A stretch of DNA of 64,000 nt, taken from NCBI GenBank assembly GCA_963704475.1, contig OY969900.1:186001-250000 (forward strand), in the 5' to 3' direction. The first letter of the stretch is position 1; every line of letters starts with the position of its first letter. Shown here one piece after another: positions 33,092-42,005 of this stretch. Under the pieces are notes generated by a model. It ran no database searches and was not told where the DNA came from. It saw nothing but the letters and a program-made list of their open reading frames with translations. This stretch comes from UBA9655 sp963704475 (GTDB lineage Bacteria; Pseudomonadota; Alphaproteobacteria; UBA9655). The translations under genes and the position numbers were made by a program.

Positions 33092-34807
33092 TTACTCTCG
33101 TTCAAATGCCTCTTTGACAGCGCCTGTTGTCAAGATCTCAGGCAAGGCAATTCCTTCTGGGTGTTGGGGCGTAAAGATAATATTAAAAGGAATCCCATAG
33201 CGCCCATAGTGGTGAAGGAAGTCAGTAATGAGAGGATCTTGTTTCGTCCAATCAGCGCGCATGGCCACAACTTCAGAATGTGTTAAAAGCTGTGCGATTT
33301 CAGGATCATTCAAGACAAATTTTTTGTTCATCGCACAGGTGACGCACCATTGGGCTGTCGTATCCACAAAGACCGTTTTTCCTTGTTTAACAAGAGTAGG
33401 AATGGCGTCTGGCGTAAACGGTTGCCAGATTTCAAGGTTTTTCTCTTCTGGTGCGTCGTCTTTTGGAGGAACGCTCCAGGAAAAGGCCCACGCTGCAAGA
33501 AAAAGGGGTGCTGCAAAAATCCAAACTTTAAGAGATGGTTTTTTGTGATGTTTAATCCAAAAGAGAGAAAGCGCCCCAAAAGCTAAAAGTGTGCTGACAC
33601 TCAAAGCCCAAAGGGACAGGTGAAAACTTAAGATCCATCCAATCCACAGGGCTGTGAGGGCCAAGAATCCTCCAAGGATTTTTTGTATCCAGACCATCCA
33701 AGGACCCGGCTTAGGAAGGCGGATGAAACGAGAAGGGAGGCATGCCACTAAAAAATAAGGAGAGGCAAACCCAAGGCCTAAGAAAAGGAAGACCAAGAAG
33801 ATAATCGATATATTTTGGCTCAACGCAAAGCTGAGGGCGGTTCCTACAAAAGGAGCAGAACATGGCGTGGCTAAAAGGGTTGCAAACACACCTCCCAAAA
33901 AATCCTTAATTTTGCCTTTTCCTTCATGGCTAATAAGCCATGTCCCAAGTCCGGAAGGAAGGTCAATTTCAAAAACGCCCCAAAGACTTGCTGCAAATGC
34001 AATGAGGACAAGAAAGACAAAGAGAAGAAAATGGGGGTTCTGGAAATGAATCCCCCATCCAAAGGCTTCTCCCGATTCTTTTAAAATAACGATCAAGAGG
34101 GCGAGAAGAAGGAAGGACGTTAAAATTCCAAGGCCTGTGATGAAAAATCCTGCTTTTGCGTGATCTGTATGTGTCTTTTTTGACTGCTTCACAAGGGACA
34201 TAATTTTTAAAGAGAGAACTGGTAAAACGCAGGGCATAAAGTTTAAAATCAGACCCCCTAAGAGGGCTATGGCTAGAAGAGTGAGAAGAGGAAGTTGCTC
34301 TTCCGTATCGGGGGATAGTTCTTTAAAAATAGGGTCAGCGGCGTCTCCTGGATTTAGGATAAGAGAAAGGGTTTGTTTCACAGGGACACAAGTCTCTCCG
34401 CAGGCTAAGAGGGAAATATTTAGATTAAGAGTCAGAGGATCATTGGGATTTTGAGGAATCAGATAAATGGGAATAAGCGTTTTTCCTTCGTAAACATAAG
34501 ATTTCTGCTCTTGGACAGTTGTTTTTTTGGGGGGAGGCCACGAAATATGGAGTTCTTGCACGTTTGAAGATGTCTTGTGGTCAAGAGTGGGTTCAAAGCC
34601 GGCGGCTTCTTCTCCGGAAGGGGTAGGGGCATAGACATGCCAGCCTTCAGGGATGGTAAGGAGTAACCCAGCTTGCATATTACTGCCGTCTTGTCCACCT
34701 GAGATAAGGTGTAAGGCAACGGGTGCAGGAGGCAGTGCATACAGAGGAGAGATCAAAAGAAAACCGAAAGAAAACCATGTCGTGAGGTGCGTAAAGAAAC
34801 GTTTCAT
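33092..34807 (-). CDS. dsbD: Thiol:disulfide interchange protein DsbD
   Basis: DsbD carries electrons from cytoplasmic thioredoxin to periplasmic thiol proteins such as CcmH/CcmG and DsbC. From ATG 34807 it has 571 residues: a signal peptide (WFSFGFLLISPLYA), a periplasmic alpha domain with the pair in LLACGETCVPVKQ, eight membrane helices (FMPCVLPVLSLKIMSL and FATLLATPCSAPFVGTALSF carry the redox Cys), and a C-terminal thioredoxin-like domain with WCVTC. The upstream TTG would give an odd extension. ccmH in this window is a likely client pathway. Confidence 0.93.
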   Translation of the reverse strand: MKRFFTHLTTWFSFGFLLISPLYALPPAPVALHLISGGQDGSNMQAGLLLTIPEGWHVYAPTPSGEEAAGFEPTLDHKTSSNVQELHISWPPPKKTTVQEQKSYVYEGKTLIPIYLIPQNPNDPLTLNLNISLLACGETCVPVKQTLSLILNPGDAADPIFKELSPDTEEQLPLLTLLAIALLGGLILNFMPCVLPVLSLKIMSLVKQSKKTHTDHAKAGFFITGLGILTSFLLLALLIVILKESGEAFGWGIHFQNPHFLLFVFLVLIAFAASLWGVFEIDLPSGLGTWLISHEGKGKIKDFLGGVFATLLATPCSAPFVGTALSFALSQNISIIFLVFLFLGLGFASPYFLVACLPSRFIRLPKPGPWMVWIQKILGGFLALTALWIGWILSFHLSLWALSVSTLLAFGALSLFWIKHHKKPSLKVWIFAAPLFLAAWAFSWSVPPKDDAPEEKNLEIWQPFTPDAIPTLVKQGKTVFVDTTAQWCVTCAMNKKFVLNDPEIAQLLTHSEVVAMRADWTKQDPLITDFLHHYGRYGIPFNIIFTPQHPEGIALPEILTTGAVKEAFERE

Positions 34808-34972
34808 CCAGATTATGCCTTTTATTAATTCTTGAGTAAGAAAAAGAGATAACATAGTACAGGAATATAGTAAATAGGAAATAATCTATGATTGTAAGGT
34901 ATTTATCTTGATGGTTTACTCTCTATACCAAAGATACAGTTCTTATCTATACGTTCATTATGTTTTACTTTT

Positions 34973-35704
34973 TTAATTCTTCAGTGGCACGGTGACTTTT
35001 TTTGCAAGCTGTAGTTTACCTTTCCAAGACCTTTCCTCAACAGCGTTCTTTGCGTAGATTTGTTTTGAGACTTCAAGTAGCAAGACGCCTGAAAGGTTTT
35101 GAAACCATCGGTGACCTGCTTTCTCCCAAGCACTGGCCGTACTTAAGAAGATTTTTGACTGTGTCGGAGGAACATAAAGTGCGTGTTCAACTCGAAGAGG
35201 GCTAAATGTGTTTTCTTCCAGGAATTGTGTCAGTTGAAGAAGGCTATAAGTATGACCTTGACCGAAAGGTGTCTTGTCTAGTCGGGACCAAAGACCAGAG
35301 CGATTAGGAACAATGAGCAGCAATCGTCCTCCATCATTCAGGACACGCCAGATTTCTCGAATCATTTCACGGGGATGAGATGTAAACTCAAGAGCATGGA
35401 CAATAAGAGCAAGATCAACGGTTTTATCCGCAAGCGGCAGCTGCGTCTCTTCTGTGAGCGCAACAATGTTTGGTGTTTTTTGAGACCAAGATAGAGCTCC
35501 TTGCTCAGCCGGCATTAAGGCAACAAGTCGTTTCGCTTCTTCTCGGTAGTATCTTAAATAAGGTGTGGGGTAACCAAGAGCCATTACCGTTTGGCCTTTC
35601 ACATTCGGCCAAAATTCACGGATTCTACGACGAATCATACGTCGTGCCACATATCCAAGGCGCGTTGCATAAAAATTATGTAAAGCGATAACGTCAGGCC
35701 ACAT
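34973..35704 (-). CDS. Class I SAM-dependent methyltransferase
   Basis: About 243 residues from the ATG at 35704. The core resembles Methyltransf_11: VMALGYPTPYLRYY in the motif I position, LPLADKTVDLALIVHALEFT for motifs II-III and EIWRVLNDGGRLLLIVPNRS. Motif I lacks the usual GxGxG, which is common in this alphaproteobacterial group often found near glyoxalase II genes; none is seen here. Substrate unknown. A TTG four codons upstream is an alternative start. Confidence 0.8.
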   Translation of the reverse strand: MWPDVIALHNFYATRLGYVARRMIRRRIREFWPNVKGQTVMALGYPTPYLRYYREEAKRLVALMPAEQGALSWSQKTPNIVALTEETQLPLADKTVDLALIVHALEFTSHPREMIREIWRVLNDGGRLLLIVPNRSGLWSRLDKTPFGQGHTYSLLQLTQFLEENTFSPLRVEHALYVPPTQSKIFLSTASAWEKAGHRWFQNLSGVLLLEVSKQIYAKNAVEERSWKGKLQLAKKVTVPLKN

Positions 35705-35796
35705 TTTTTTTTCCAAAAATAGTTATTAGTGTTTATTCATTAGATATTAGAATTACAATTTCTAATGACCAATCACTAATAACCAATAACTAACCT

Positions 35797-36615
35797 CTAC
35801 CGTTTCCACCACTGAAACCAAGACCCATCCTTCGTTTTAATCCATTCGGGACGTAAGTCTTCTCCTTGAATAAGCAAGTAGCAATCCGCATACCACTCAC
35901 TGCCTGGAAAGTTATGTCCAAGAACAGAAGCGACAGCTCGCGCTTCTTTTTGTAGTCCTAAGGCCGAATAACACTCGACAAGACGGTGGAGGGCTTCGGG
36001 GACATGGGTTGTTTTCTGATAGGCATCAACAACGCTTTGAAAGCGATTGATGGCGGGAAGATAGAATCCACGTCTCATATAATATCGCCCCACTTGCATT
36101 TCTTTTCCCGCTAAATGATCATAGACAAGATCCATTTTTAGTTGAGCATCTCGGGCATATTTAGTATCTGGGAATTTCTTTACAACCGCAGAAAGCGCCT
36201 TCAAGGCTTCATGGGTATATTTTTGGTCGCGCGTGACAGCAAGGATTCGGTCATAATAACACAAAGCTCTTAAATAATAAGCATAATCAATTCGCTGATG
36301 CCCCGGGTGGAGTTGAATGAAGGCGTCAAGAGTGGCTATGGCCTTATCAAATTCTCCTTTTAAATAATTTGTATAAGCCGCCATTAACTGGCCCTTGGTT
36401 GCCCATTCTGAGTAAGGGTGCTGCCGCTCAACTTCGTCAAAAGATTCAGCTGCTTCTTTATAATCACCTGTTATAAGATCATTATATCCCTTCATATAAA
36501 GATCATTGGCAGGCTTTTCTACATAAGGTTTCTCAGTTTTGTCGCAAGCGACAAGCCCTAGGACTAGGGCAACAAGGGAGTGTGAAATTTTCAATTTTCT
36601 CAGATGGCTCTTCAT
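35797..36615 (-). CDS. bamD: Outer membrane assembly lipoprotein BamD
   Basis: BamD is an essential TPR lipoprotein of the BAM complex. From ATG 36615, which follows AAGGATGAAAAA, the 272 residues start with a lipoprotein signal ending VLGLVAC and carry TPR repeats (DLYMKGYNDLITGDYKEAAE; AAYTNYLKGEFDKAIATLDA; AYYLRALCYYDRI). The residue after the lipid Cys is Asp; in E. coli Asp at this position can retain lipoproteins in the inner membrane, so sorting here may follow other rules. A start at 36663 would put extra charged residues before the signal. Confidence 0.92.
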   Translation of the reverse strand: MKSHLRKLKISHSLVALVLGLVACDKTEKPYVEKPANDLYMKGYNDLITGDYKEAAESFDEVERQHPYSEWATKGQLMAAYTNYLKGEFDKAIATLDAFIQLHPGHQRIDYAYYLRALCYYDRILAVTRDQKYTHEALKALSAVVKKFPDTKYARDAQLKMDLVYDHLAGKEMQVGRYYMRRGFYLPAINRFQSVVDAYQKTTHVPEALHRLVECYSALGLQKEARAVASVLGHNFPGSEWYADCYLLIQGEDLRPEWIKTKDGSWFQWWKR

Positions 36616-36755
36616 TTTTTCATCCTTCAATCTCTCTTCTTGCTTATAAAGTCTTTGTGACATTACAGCAATGGGTTAAAAAAAACAGAGGGCTATTGCA
36701 TCCCCTAAAGCTTATGTTACACTCCTGAAATGTACTTAAAAAAGTGAGTAAAATC

Positions 36756-37232
36756 ATGGAAAAATTACCAATGACAGCCATGGGGCTTGAGCGGCTTCAA
36801 GAAGAACTTAAAACCTTAAAGAACGTAGAGCGCCATGCGGTCATTAAAGCCATTTCTGAAGCGCGTGAGCATGGAGATCTTTCCGAAAATGCGGAATATC
36901 ATGCTGCTCGAGAAAGACAAGGGTTTATTGAAGGTCGCATCAAAGAGCTCGAAGATAAGGTCGCACGCGCTGAGGTTATCGACGTGTCGAAACTGTCTGG
37001 AAAAGATATTAAATTTGGCGCAAAAGTGACATTGATAGATGACGATACTGAAGACCGAATAACTTATCAAATCGTAGGTATGGATGAGGCTGATATAAAA
37101 AAGGGGTTGCTTTCTATTAGTTCTCCCTTGGCGCGTGCCTTGATTGGTAAATCAGTTGGCGATACATGTGATATTACAACACCAGGGAAAGGGTATAAAT
37201 CATATGAGGTGCTTGAGGTGACGTATCAGTAG
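36756..37232 (+). CDS. greA: Transcription elongation factor GreA
   Basis: GreA rescues backtracked RNA polymerase by stimulating transcript cleavage. From ATG 36756 the 158 residues begin MEKLPMTAMGLERLQEELKT and contain the coiled-coil tip with the two acidic residues (EAREHGDLSENAEYHAARER) and the C-terminal FKBP-like domain (YQIVGMDEADIKKGLLSISS; PGKGYKSYEVLEV). A GTG at 36744 is possible but less typical. Immediately after the stop, a 13-bp unit CAGTAGCAGTGTA is present twice. Confidence 0.95.
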   Translation: MEKLPMTAMGLERLQEELKTLKNVERHAVIKAISEAREHGDLSENAEYHAARERQGFIEGRIKELEDKVARAEVIDVSKLSGKDIKFGAKVTLIDDDTEDRITYQIVGMDEADIKKGLLSISSPLARALIGKSVGDTCDITTPGKGYKSYEVLEVTYQ

Positions 37233-37482
37233 CAGTGTAATCAGTAGCAGTGTAGCGGTGTAAGAATATACTTTATTTGCTATACCCACCGCATTTGGAG
37301 ATGCCGAATGGCATACCATTTTGTGTCATCCTCAGCGTATGTGGGGATCCATGGATCCCAGATCAACACATTCTACCATTTTCTGCGAAAACGAAGAATA
37401 TGTAAGTCTGGAATGACAATTTGAGTTGATGGCGGGGTGAATCGGTAACTTCAAGTTGATGGGGTATGCACTGACAAATAAC
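37233..37482. other. Intergenic DNA with short repeats
   Basis: Holds two copies of CAGTAGCAGTGTA at 37227-37256 and a GTGTCATCCTCAGC repeat near 37324. The AACTTCAAGTTGATGG and ATTTGAGTTGATGG stretches near 37420-37461 are related. No gene is seen. It separates core genes from the first island. Confidence 0.4.
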
Positions 37483-37542
37483 TGGCGGAGGGGGTGGGAT
37501 TCGAACCCACGGTACGTCTACACGCACAACGGTTTTCGAGAC
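37483..37542 (-). other. tRNA-Ser(CGA) 3' fragment, probable attachment-site remnant
   Basis: The minus strand gives the 3' part of a serine tRNA: GTCTCGAAAAC (anticodon CGA), a long variable arm, T-arm GTGGG-TTCGAAT-CCCAC, acceptor CCCCTCC, G and CCA. The required 5' acceptor GGAGGGG and the D-arm are missing; unrelated bases follow. Such 3' halves are left when an element integrates at a tRNA gene. It marks the left edge of the island region. Confidence 0.75.
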
Positions 37543-37763
37543 GCTTCCAATGTTTAATGGATAGCGATCCATAATAAAATATATCAACAAAACAAATATA
37601 TTGTGCGCTTTTCTTTGTTGCCATTGATGTCGATTTGTTACTGTTTTTTATCTTCAACTGTCCCATGAGTGTCCCATGAACTTAATGTTGCGTACCCTCA
37701 AGCCGATATGAGCAATGAAGAGAAAAAACATGCAAAATTGAAGAGATAAGAAGTTTTGCCCCA
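37543..37763. other. Short non-coding stretch at island edge
   Basis: Between the tRNA-Ser fragment and the next gene. TGTCCCATGAGTGTCCCATG at 37656-37678 is a short direct repeat. No gene is supported. Confidence 0.35.
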
Positions 37764-38684
37764 TCATTTACGTTTGCCTTGATAAAACGATGGAGAGTCT
37801 GTCTCTGTGCCGAGCTCATCGATGATTTCCTCTAAGACAACTTCTTTAGAAGGAAATTTTTTCTTTTCTTTTGCTGCTTTCTCTACTTTTTTTACAAAAA
37901 TGTCATTAATGGAAAAAAGTGCCGCCTCTTGATCTTTTTTAGAAAAGTGACCTTTATCTGCATTTCGCAGCTTTTTTGCCCCACCCTTGCAGCTACCTAG
38001 AAAATTTTTATCAGTTGGGGCAATATGTCTGTGCACAGAAGCAGTAGTGCTGCGAGTGCCTTCTGTCATCCTTAAATTATTTTGAAAAGCTTTGGATGCT
38101 TTGTCTACCTCATCTCCATAAGAAGGAGGGGAAGATGCTGCATAAGCTTTCTCCTCTTTTCTTAAAGGAGCAAGAGCTACATCGAAACCAGGCCGTAATA
38201 TTGATAGATCTCCACCTCTTTGTATAGCAATAGGCTCAGGGCGGGCTGTACCGTTTTTGCGAGATTCTACACTTTCATCGTGAAACTCTTGCATAATATG
38301 CCTAAGCTTTCGTTTGTCTTCTTTATTATCAACTCGATAAACTTCAATATCTTTGGTTTCTTTTTTGCTTGAAGTAAAAGATATTGTACCTGTTGGCATA
38401 AGAGGAGAATCGCTTTGAGCTTTTTTCTCTTTTGCTTTTCTTCTTTTTCCCGCAGCAATAATAGCTTCATTTATGTCTTTTGTGGTAAGAGAGTAAGTTT
38501 GTGTTTTTTTGCCATTGTTACACACTGTCTCTATTGCAGTGGGCCGTTTTCTTGGTCCATATTTAATTTCACCTTGTTTTTCTGGAGCATCTGAAGGATT
38601 CATCGCACATGCTCTGAAATTTAAACATGAAGACAAAATAACCACTACGGCAAGAAAATATTTTAAAAGCTTAGAATTTTTCAT
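37764..38684 (-). CDS. Exported Lys-rich protein of unknown function
   Basis: I do not recognise this 306-residue protein. From ATG 38684, with a strong AAAGGAGA site, it has a signal peptide (KYFLAVVVILSSCLNFRACA); ILSSC could also be a lipobox. The mature part is highly charged and low in structure (GKRRKAKEKKAQSDS; KKVEKAAKEKKKFPSKEVVL) and ends in QGKRK. No domain is evident. Its location inside a decayed mobile island and its export signal would suit a surface or effector-like protein of an endosymbiont, which is speculation. Confidence 0.6.
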   Translation of the reverse strand: MKNSKLLKYFLAVVVILSSCLNFRACAMNPSDAPEKQGEIKYGPRKRPTAIETVCNNGKKTQTYSLTTKDINEAIIAAGKRRKAKEKKAQSDSPLMPTGTISFTSSKKETKDIEVYRVDNKEDKRKLRHIMQEFHDESVESRKNGTARPEPIAIQRGGDLSILRPGFDVALAPLRKEEKAYAASSPPSYGDEVDKASKAFQNNLRMTEGTRSTTASVHRHIAPTDKNFLGSCKGGAKKLRNADKGHFSKKDQEAALFSINDIFVKKVEKAAKEKKKFPSKEVVLEEIIDELGTETDSPSFYQGKRK

Positions 38685-38775
38685 CAAAAGTCTCCTTTTT
38701 TTCTTAAAAAGATACGAGAAATTATAAGGAAAGTAAAATAAAAAGGACAGAATTTCGAATTGACCATAACATACC

Positions 38776-39110
38776 TTAATTCTTATCTTTCACTTCAAAA
38801 ATCTCTTTTAAATCTTGAACAACCAAGTCTTTTGCAGGAAGATCAGCTACAAGAGGACGCACCCACTGTTCCCAAGCAGAATTGAGGTCTTGTATAAGAT
38901 TGCTGGTGAAGATATCTCCATATCCATTGAAGGGAAGGTTTTTCCGCATGCACTTTTTCGCTGCTAACTCTGGGATAAGGCTAACCTTGATAATATCCTT
39001 ATAGGATGTAAATATTCTATATTCTCCATAAATCATAATAATCTCTTGCTCTGGAACGCGCCCATCCGCGCCCTAAGTCAACTTCTCCAGCTATCTTCCT
39101 ATTTTCCAAT
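38776..39110 (-). pseudogene. AbiEii/AbiGii-type toxin C-terminal fragment
   Basis: Two overlapping frames give the end of a nucleotidyltransferase toxin: GRGWARSRARDYYDLWRI in the first, then YKDIIKVSLIPELAAKKCMR and SAWEQWVRPLVADLPAKDLV in the second. The DYYDLW motif and the tryptophan-rich tail are typical of AbiEii C-termini. The catalytic N-terminal part is absent. It is joined upstream to relaxase sequence, so recombination has fused two unrelated decayed genes. Confidence 0.55.
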
Positions 39111-40030
39111 CGCAGGAGGATTAGTTCATTGGAGTTTTTTAATCGTGCTTCCATCCTTTGGAAGAGAGCCGGATCGTCAATATACTGATGCAGCTTTTTT
39201 TGAACATCGCCCCACATAAACGTTGCATAATGTTTTGAGACAATGTCAAAAATCACCTCCGGGCGGCGCAGAATACGATAGAGGTTACGCAATTGAACAG
39301 CATAAAAGGCTTGCGCCTTTTCTGTGACAAAAGCATTTTACTTTGTATCACCTGACGCTTTTGCCTTTTCTTCAATCTCCAAAACACCCGCCCCTCGTTT
39401 TGGTTGAGGCTCAATCTCAATCCCCCGTTCTTGATAAGAACGATGATCAATCCGTACATCATGCCCATGGAGCTTGAGGTGAAAGTTGGAATAAGCCGCC
39501 CATTGTTCCCGGAGTTCAAAAATGAGAGATTTCTTATTCCAGTCGTTTTCTTTTTTTACATGAAAGCCATTCTCTGAAAGCCGCCGTGTAGTTACAAGAA
39601 CGTGACAATGGAGTTTTTCTTCTCCAGTTTCTTTATCTTTATCAAAGTGAAAATTGAGCAATGCGGCCATCCCCCTTGAGCAAATCTGATCTTCCACAAA
39701 TTCCTTAGCTAAGGATATGTTTTGTTCATGAGTGAGTTCCCGATGGAGAGAAAATTCGAATTCACGCCAAACACGGGCATCGATTCTTTTTTCTGCTGCT
39801 TCAGCTTTTTCAGATAAAGCCTGAACGCCAGTTCTTCTATCTTCCTTTATTAGTTGTTTTTGAATTTCGACGCCCCACTCAGGAGCATCCTTTGGCAACA
39901 TCAATTCAACAGAGTGAACATCCTTATTTTTGTAGGTAAAGGTTTCTCCGGTTTGTATATAACAGCGCGCACCGTACTTCGCGTACCGCGAGAAAGGACT
40001 TTTGCACTGAAATGAAACAAAGCCACGATT
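39110..40030 (-). pseudogene. traA: Ti-type TraA/MobA relaxase remnant
   Basis: The upstream frame encodes the MobA/MobL relaxase domain: GARCYIQTGETFTYKNKDVH, VHSVELMLPKDAPEWGVEIQ, AARVWREFEF-like (DARVWREFEFSLHRELTHEQ), and the metal motif LHCHVLVTTRRLSENGF. It stops near 39338. A second frame (39292 downward) resumes with RRPEVIFDIVSKHYATFMWG and VQKKLHQYIDDPALFQR, the middle of TraA. The start is missing and the helicase region is deleted. It lies divergently from traC-traD, the order used in Agrobacterium Ti plasmids and RAGE elements. Confidence 0.75.
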
Positions 40031-40192
40031 AATAAGTTTCCCTAGGTTTAAAAAATTGTTTTTTAGCCTTGTGCTCTCCTGAGCCAAAATCACATTCAAA
40101 AAAACCCATAACGGTCTGAGGTGCATGCACCGGAGAGCTATGTTGCCAGAGGCAACATATAAGCGCGCTTGTCGGACATAAAAGGTGTCTAA

Positions 40193-40327
40193 TACCATTT
40201 CGCATTCAATAGGTGGATATTCTGGATTGCTTCGCTTCGCTCACAATGACGGAAATTGGCGTCATTGCGAGGAGCCGAAGGCGACGAAGCAACCCAGTTT
40301 TGTCTGCCACTTGATTGATAAGTGGTA
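40193..40327. mobile_element. 135-bp MITE, copy 2, with TAA target duplication
   Basis: Same length and ends as the copy at 6031-6165, with one base difference in the central palindrome. TAA flanks both sides (40190-40192 and 40328-40330). It has landed between the divergent relaxase remnant and traC, close to where an oriT would be expected. Confidence 0.82.
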
Positions 40328-40413
40328 TAACAAGACGGTCTTGTATTTATCATATTTAAAATAACAAAACAACATCGTTCAAAACATTTAAGATAAAATT
40401 TATATAAATTTTA

Positions 40414-40442
40414 TTGACTACAATAAAAATTAGTGTTAAGAT
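40414..40442 (+). promoter_or_regulatory. Sigma-70-type promoter for traC-traD
   Basis: TTGACT (40414-40419) and TAAGAT (40437-40442) with a 17-base spacer, about 60 bases before the traC ATG. Confidence 0.55.
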
Positions 40443-40500
40443 GAAGTATAAAAAGTCCCTATGGAATCAACCCGGGAAATCCAACAAAGAGTGAACGCGT

Positions 40501-41076
40501 ATGAGAGAAAAAATAAAAACGTCACAAAAAGAAACAAATTCAAACCCTGCTCCAGAAACTTTAAAAGGGATAAAAGTTCCAGGTGGCGCAAAACTCTTGC
40601 AAGAAGAAAATAAGCTGATTCACATTGATCACAGACTTGTAACAGCAGAAGAAAATATCCATCGACTTAAAAAGCAACGAGAGAAATTGCAATTTCAACA
40701 GGCTCTTCTTTTCTTTAAAGAAACCCAGAAGATTTTTGATAAAGCATTCGCGCCAGATCTGGCATTGTTCGTTTTAAAGGACGTGTGGGCTAAAGCTTCA
40801 GAAGCGCAAAAGGAAAAATGGCAACACGACAGGGGACAAGAAGGAGAAGATAAAAATATCTCTGAATCCCAAAATCCTCACGGTGCAGACTCAAAGGAAA
40901 GAGGGGCTGGTATTACCCATTATGATCACGAGGAAAATCAGAAAAACAAACAAGAGAACCAACAAACTTGTTCCACGGATTTCCCTTCAAAAGTGGGGCG
41001 TCCCCTTCGCGATGTTCTTCCTCCGGGCTCTCACAAAACGGATCCATCACCTGAACCAACTTATTATCCGAGCTGA
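40501..41076 (+). CDS. traC: Conjugal transfer protein TraC-like (Ti type)
   Basis: A 191-residue protein. A central coiled region (KLLQEENKLIHIDHRLVTAE; RLKKQREKLQFQQALLFF) resembles Ti-plasmid TraC, an accessory of the TraA relaxosome. The C-terminal half is charged and low-complexity (HYDHEENQKNKQENQQTCST). Identification rests mainly on context: divergent from a TraA relaxase and followed 19 bases later by traD. The promoter upstream is good. It is one of few unbroken genes in this conjugation remnant. Confidence 0.55.
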   Translation: MREKIKTSQKETNSNPAPETLKGIKVPGGAKLLQEENKLIHIDHRLVTAEENIHRLKKQREKLQFQQALLFFKETQKIFDKAFAPDLALFVLKDVWAKASEAQKEKWQHDRGQEGEDKNISESQNPHGADSKERGAGITHYDHEENQKNKQENQQTCSTDFPSKVGRPLRDVLPPGSHKTDPSPEPTYYPS

Positions 41077-41095
41077 GAGGAAAAAATATCGTCTC

Positions 41096-41377
41096 ATGAG
41101 CTTCCATGAAATCTCATCCCATGAACAAAGACGTAAGCGCACGAGGTCTTTGGTGCAACTTGGCCTGCTCCTAGAGAAAGCAGGCTTATTGGAAACTTTT
41201 AATGTCGCTTTAGGAAAAGATCTGCAGCGGGACCCAGATCTTAAAAACGAAATTTCCATGTTATTCAAAGGGCTGCTTATACTTAACGAGATGGCCAACT
41301 CAGGAGAGGATTTTCATCGAAATTTGTGGGCCCAGCAGGGATTGCAGAAATTCAGGGAGATGAAGAGAGGAAGATAA
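41096..41377 (+). CDS. traD: Conjugal transfer protein TraD (Ti type)
   Basis: From ATG 41096 the 93 residues start MSFHEISSHEQRRKRTRSLV and contain RKRTRSLVQLGLLLEKAGLL, the hallmark of Ti-type TraD (distinct from the F-plasmid TraD coupling protein). AGAGG lies within the traC stop region. A longer frame open from 40883 overlaps traC and is unlikely. The traG coupling protein that usually follows is missing. Confidence 0.72.
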   Translation: MSFHEISSHEQRRKRTRSLVQLGLLLEKAGLLETFNVALGKDLQRDPDLKNEISMLFKGLLILNEMANSGEDFHRNLWAQQGLQKFREMKRGR

Positions 41378-41513
41378 CGACGAAAAATTCTGGAGACATT
41401 TTTTAAAAGCTGAATAAAAACAACATCAAAAAAAATTAAATAAAAAGCGCTTGCAATTTATCTAAAATTGTATTCTTTTTTGAGAAAAGTTAACAAAAAA
41501 TTAAAAAGGCTTT

Positions 41514-41711
41514 ATGGCAACGCAAAAAACAACTGTTTCTTTCTTCTCATTTTTTTATCAGCCAACCTATAGGGGCTTGATAGCCTGCGTTTCTCTATTC
41601 CAAAAAATCATATCCCAAAATCAGAGCCGAACCGAGAACTTCAAAGACCAAAAAGGGGCCTTTTTTGAGAAGTTGCCCGATTCGTGCAACAACCCGTCCT
41701 CTCATCTCTGA
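41514..41711 (+). CDS. Small hypothetical protein
   Basis: A 65-residue frame beginning MATQKTTVSFFSFFYQPTYR after AAAAAGG. No domain or close family is evident; the C-terminus ends just before the leader of the next gene. It could be real or chance. Confidence 0.25.
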   Translation: MATQKTTVSFFSFFYQPTYRGLIACVSLFQKIISQNQSRTENFKDQKGAFFEKLPDSCNNPSSHL

Positions 41712-41753
41712 TTCTGAGAGGATATATTCCATAACAACGAAAGGAAAATTATT

Positions 41754-42005
41754 ATGCATAAAAATTTACTCCGGACATCAGTTCTAGCTTTTGGACTTTT
41801 TTCAGTTTCCTGCCTTATGATGAAGAGTGTGATGGCTGAAACCGCTCAATGCTACTGTAGTTGCAACGGACAGGCGGGGTGCCCATGGCAATATCCGATG
41901 GGCCCTGTGAACAACTGTTCTGAGACTGACACTTGTATGAACCTTTGTATGAATTTGTGCGAAACTTCGGGCTCTTGCAGCTATGGCGCGTTTAGCTGTG
42001 AGTGA
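41754..42005 (+). CDS. Small exported cysteine-rich protein
   Basis: An 83-residue protein I do not recognise. An AAAGGAAAA ribosome-binding site precedes ATG. The signal peptide (SVLAFGLFSVSCLMMKSVMA) is followed by about 54 residues with ten Cys (CYCSCNGQAGC; CMNLCMNLCETSGSC), a disulfide-stabilised pattern. It could be a secreted toxin-like or surface peptide. Periplasmic disulfide enzymes would be needed for folding. It is followed by a second exported Cys-containing protein at 42338. Confidence 0.65.
   Translation: MHKNLLRTSVLAFGLFSVSCLMMKSVMAETAQCYCSCNGQAGCPWQYPMGPVNNCSETDTCMNLCMNLCETSGSCSYGAFSCE

Noticed and set aside
37451..37666. 71-codon minus-strand frame at the tRNA-Ser fragment
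   Set aside because: Its C-terminal half is the translation of the tRNA remnant and the rest is featureless.
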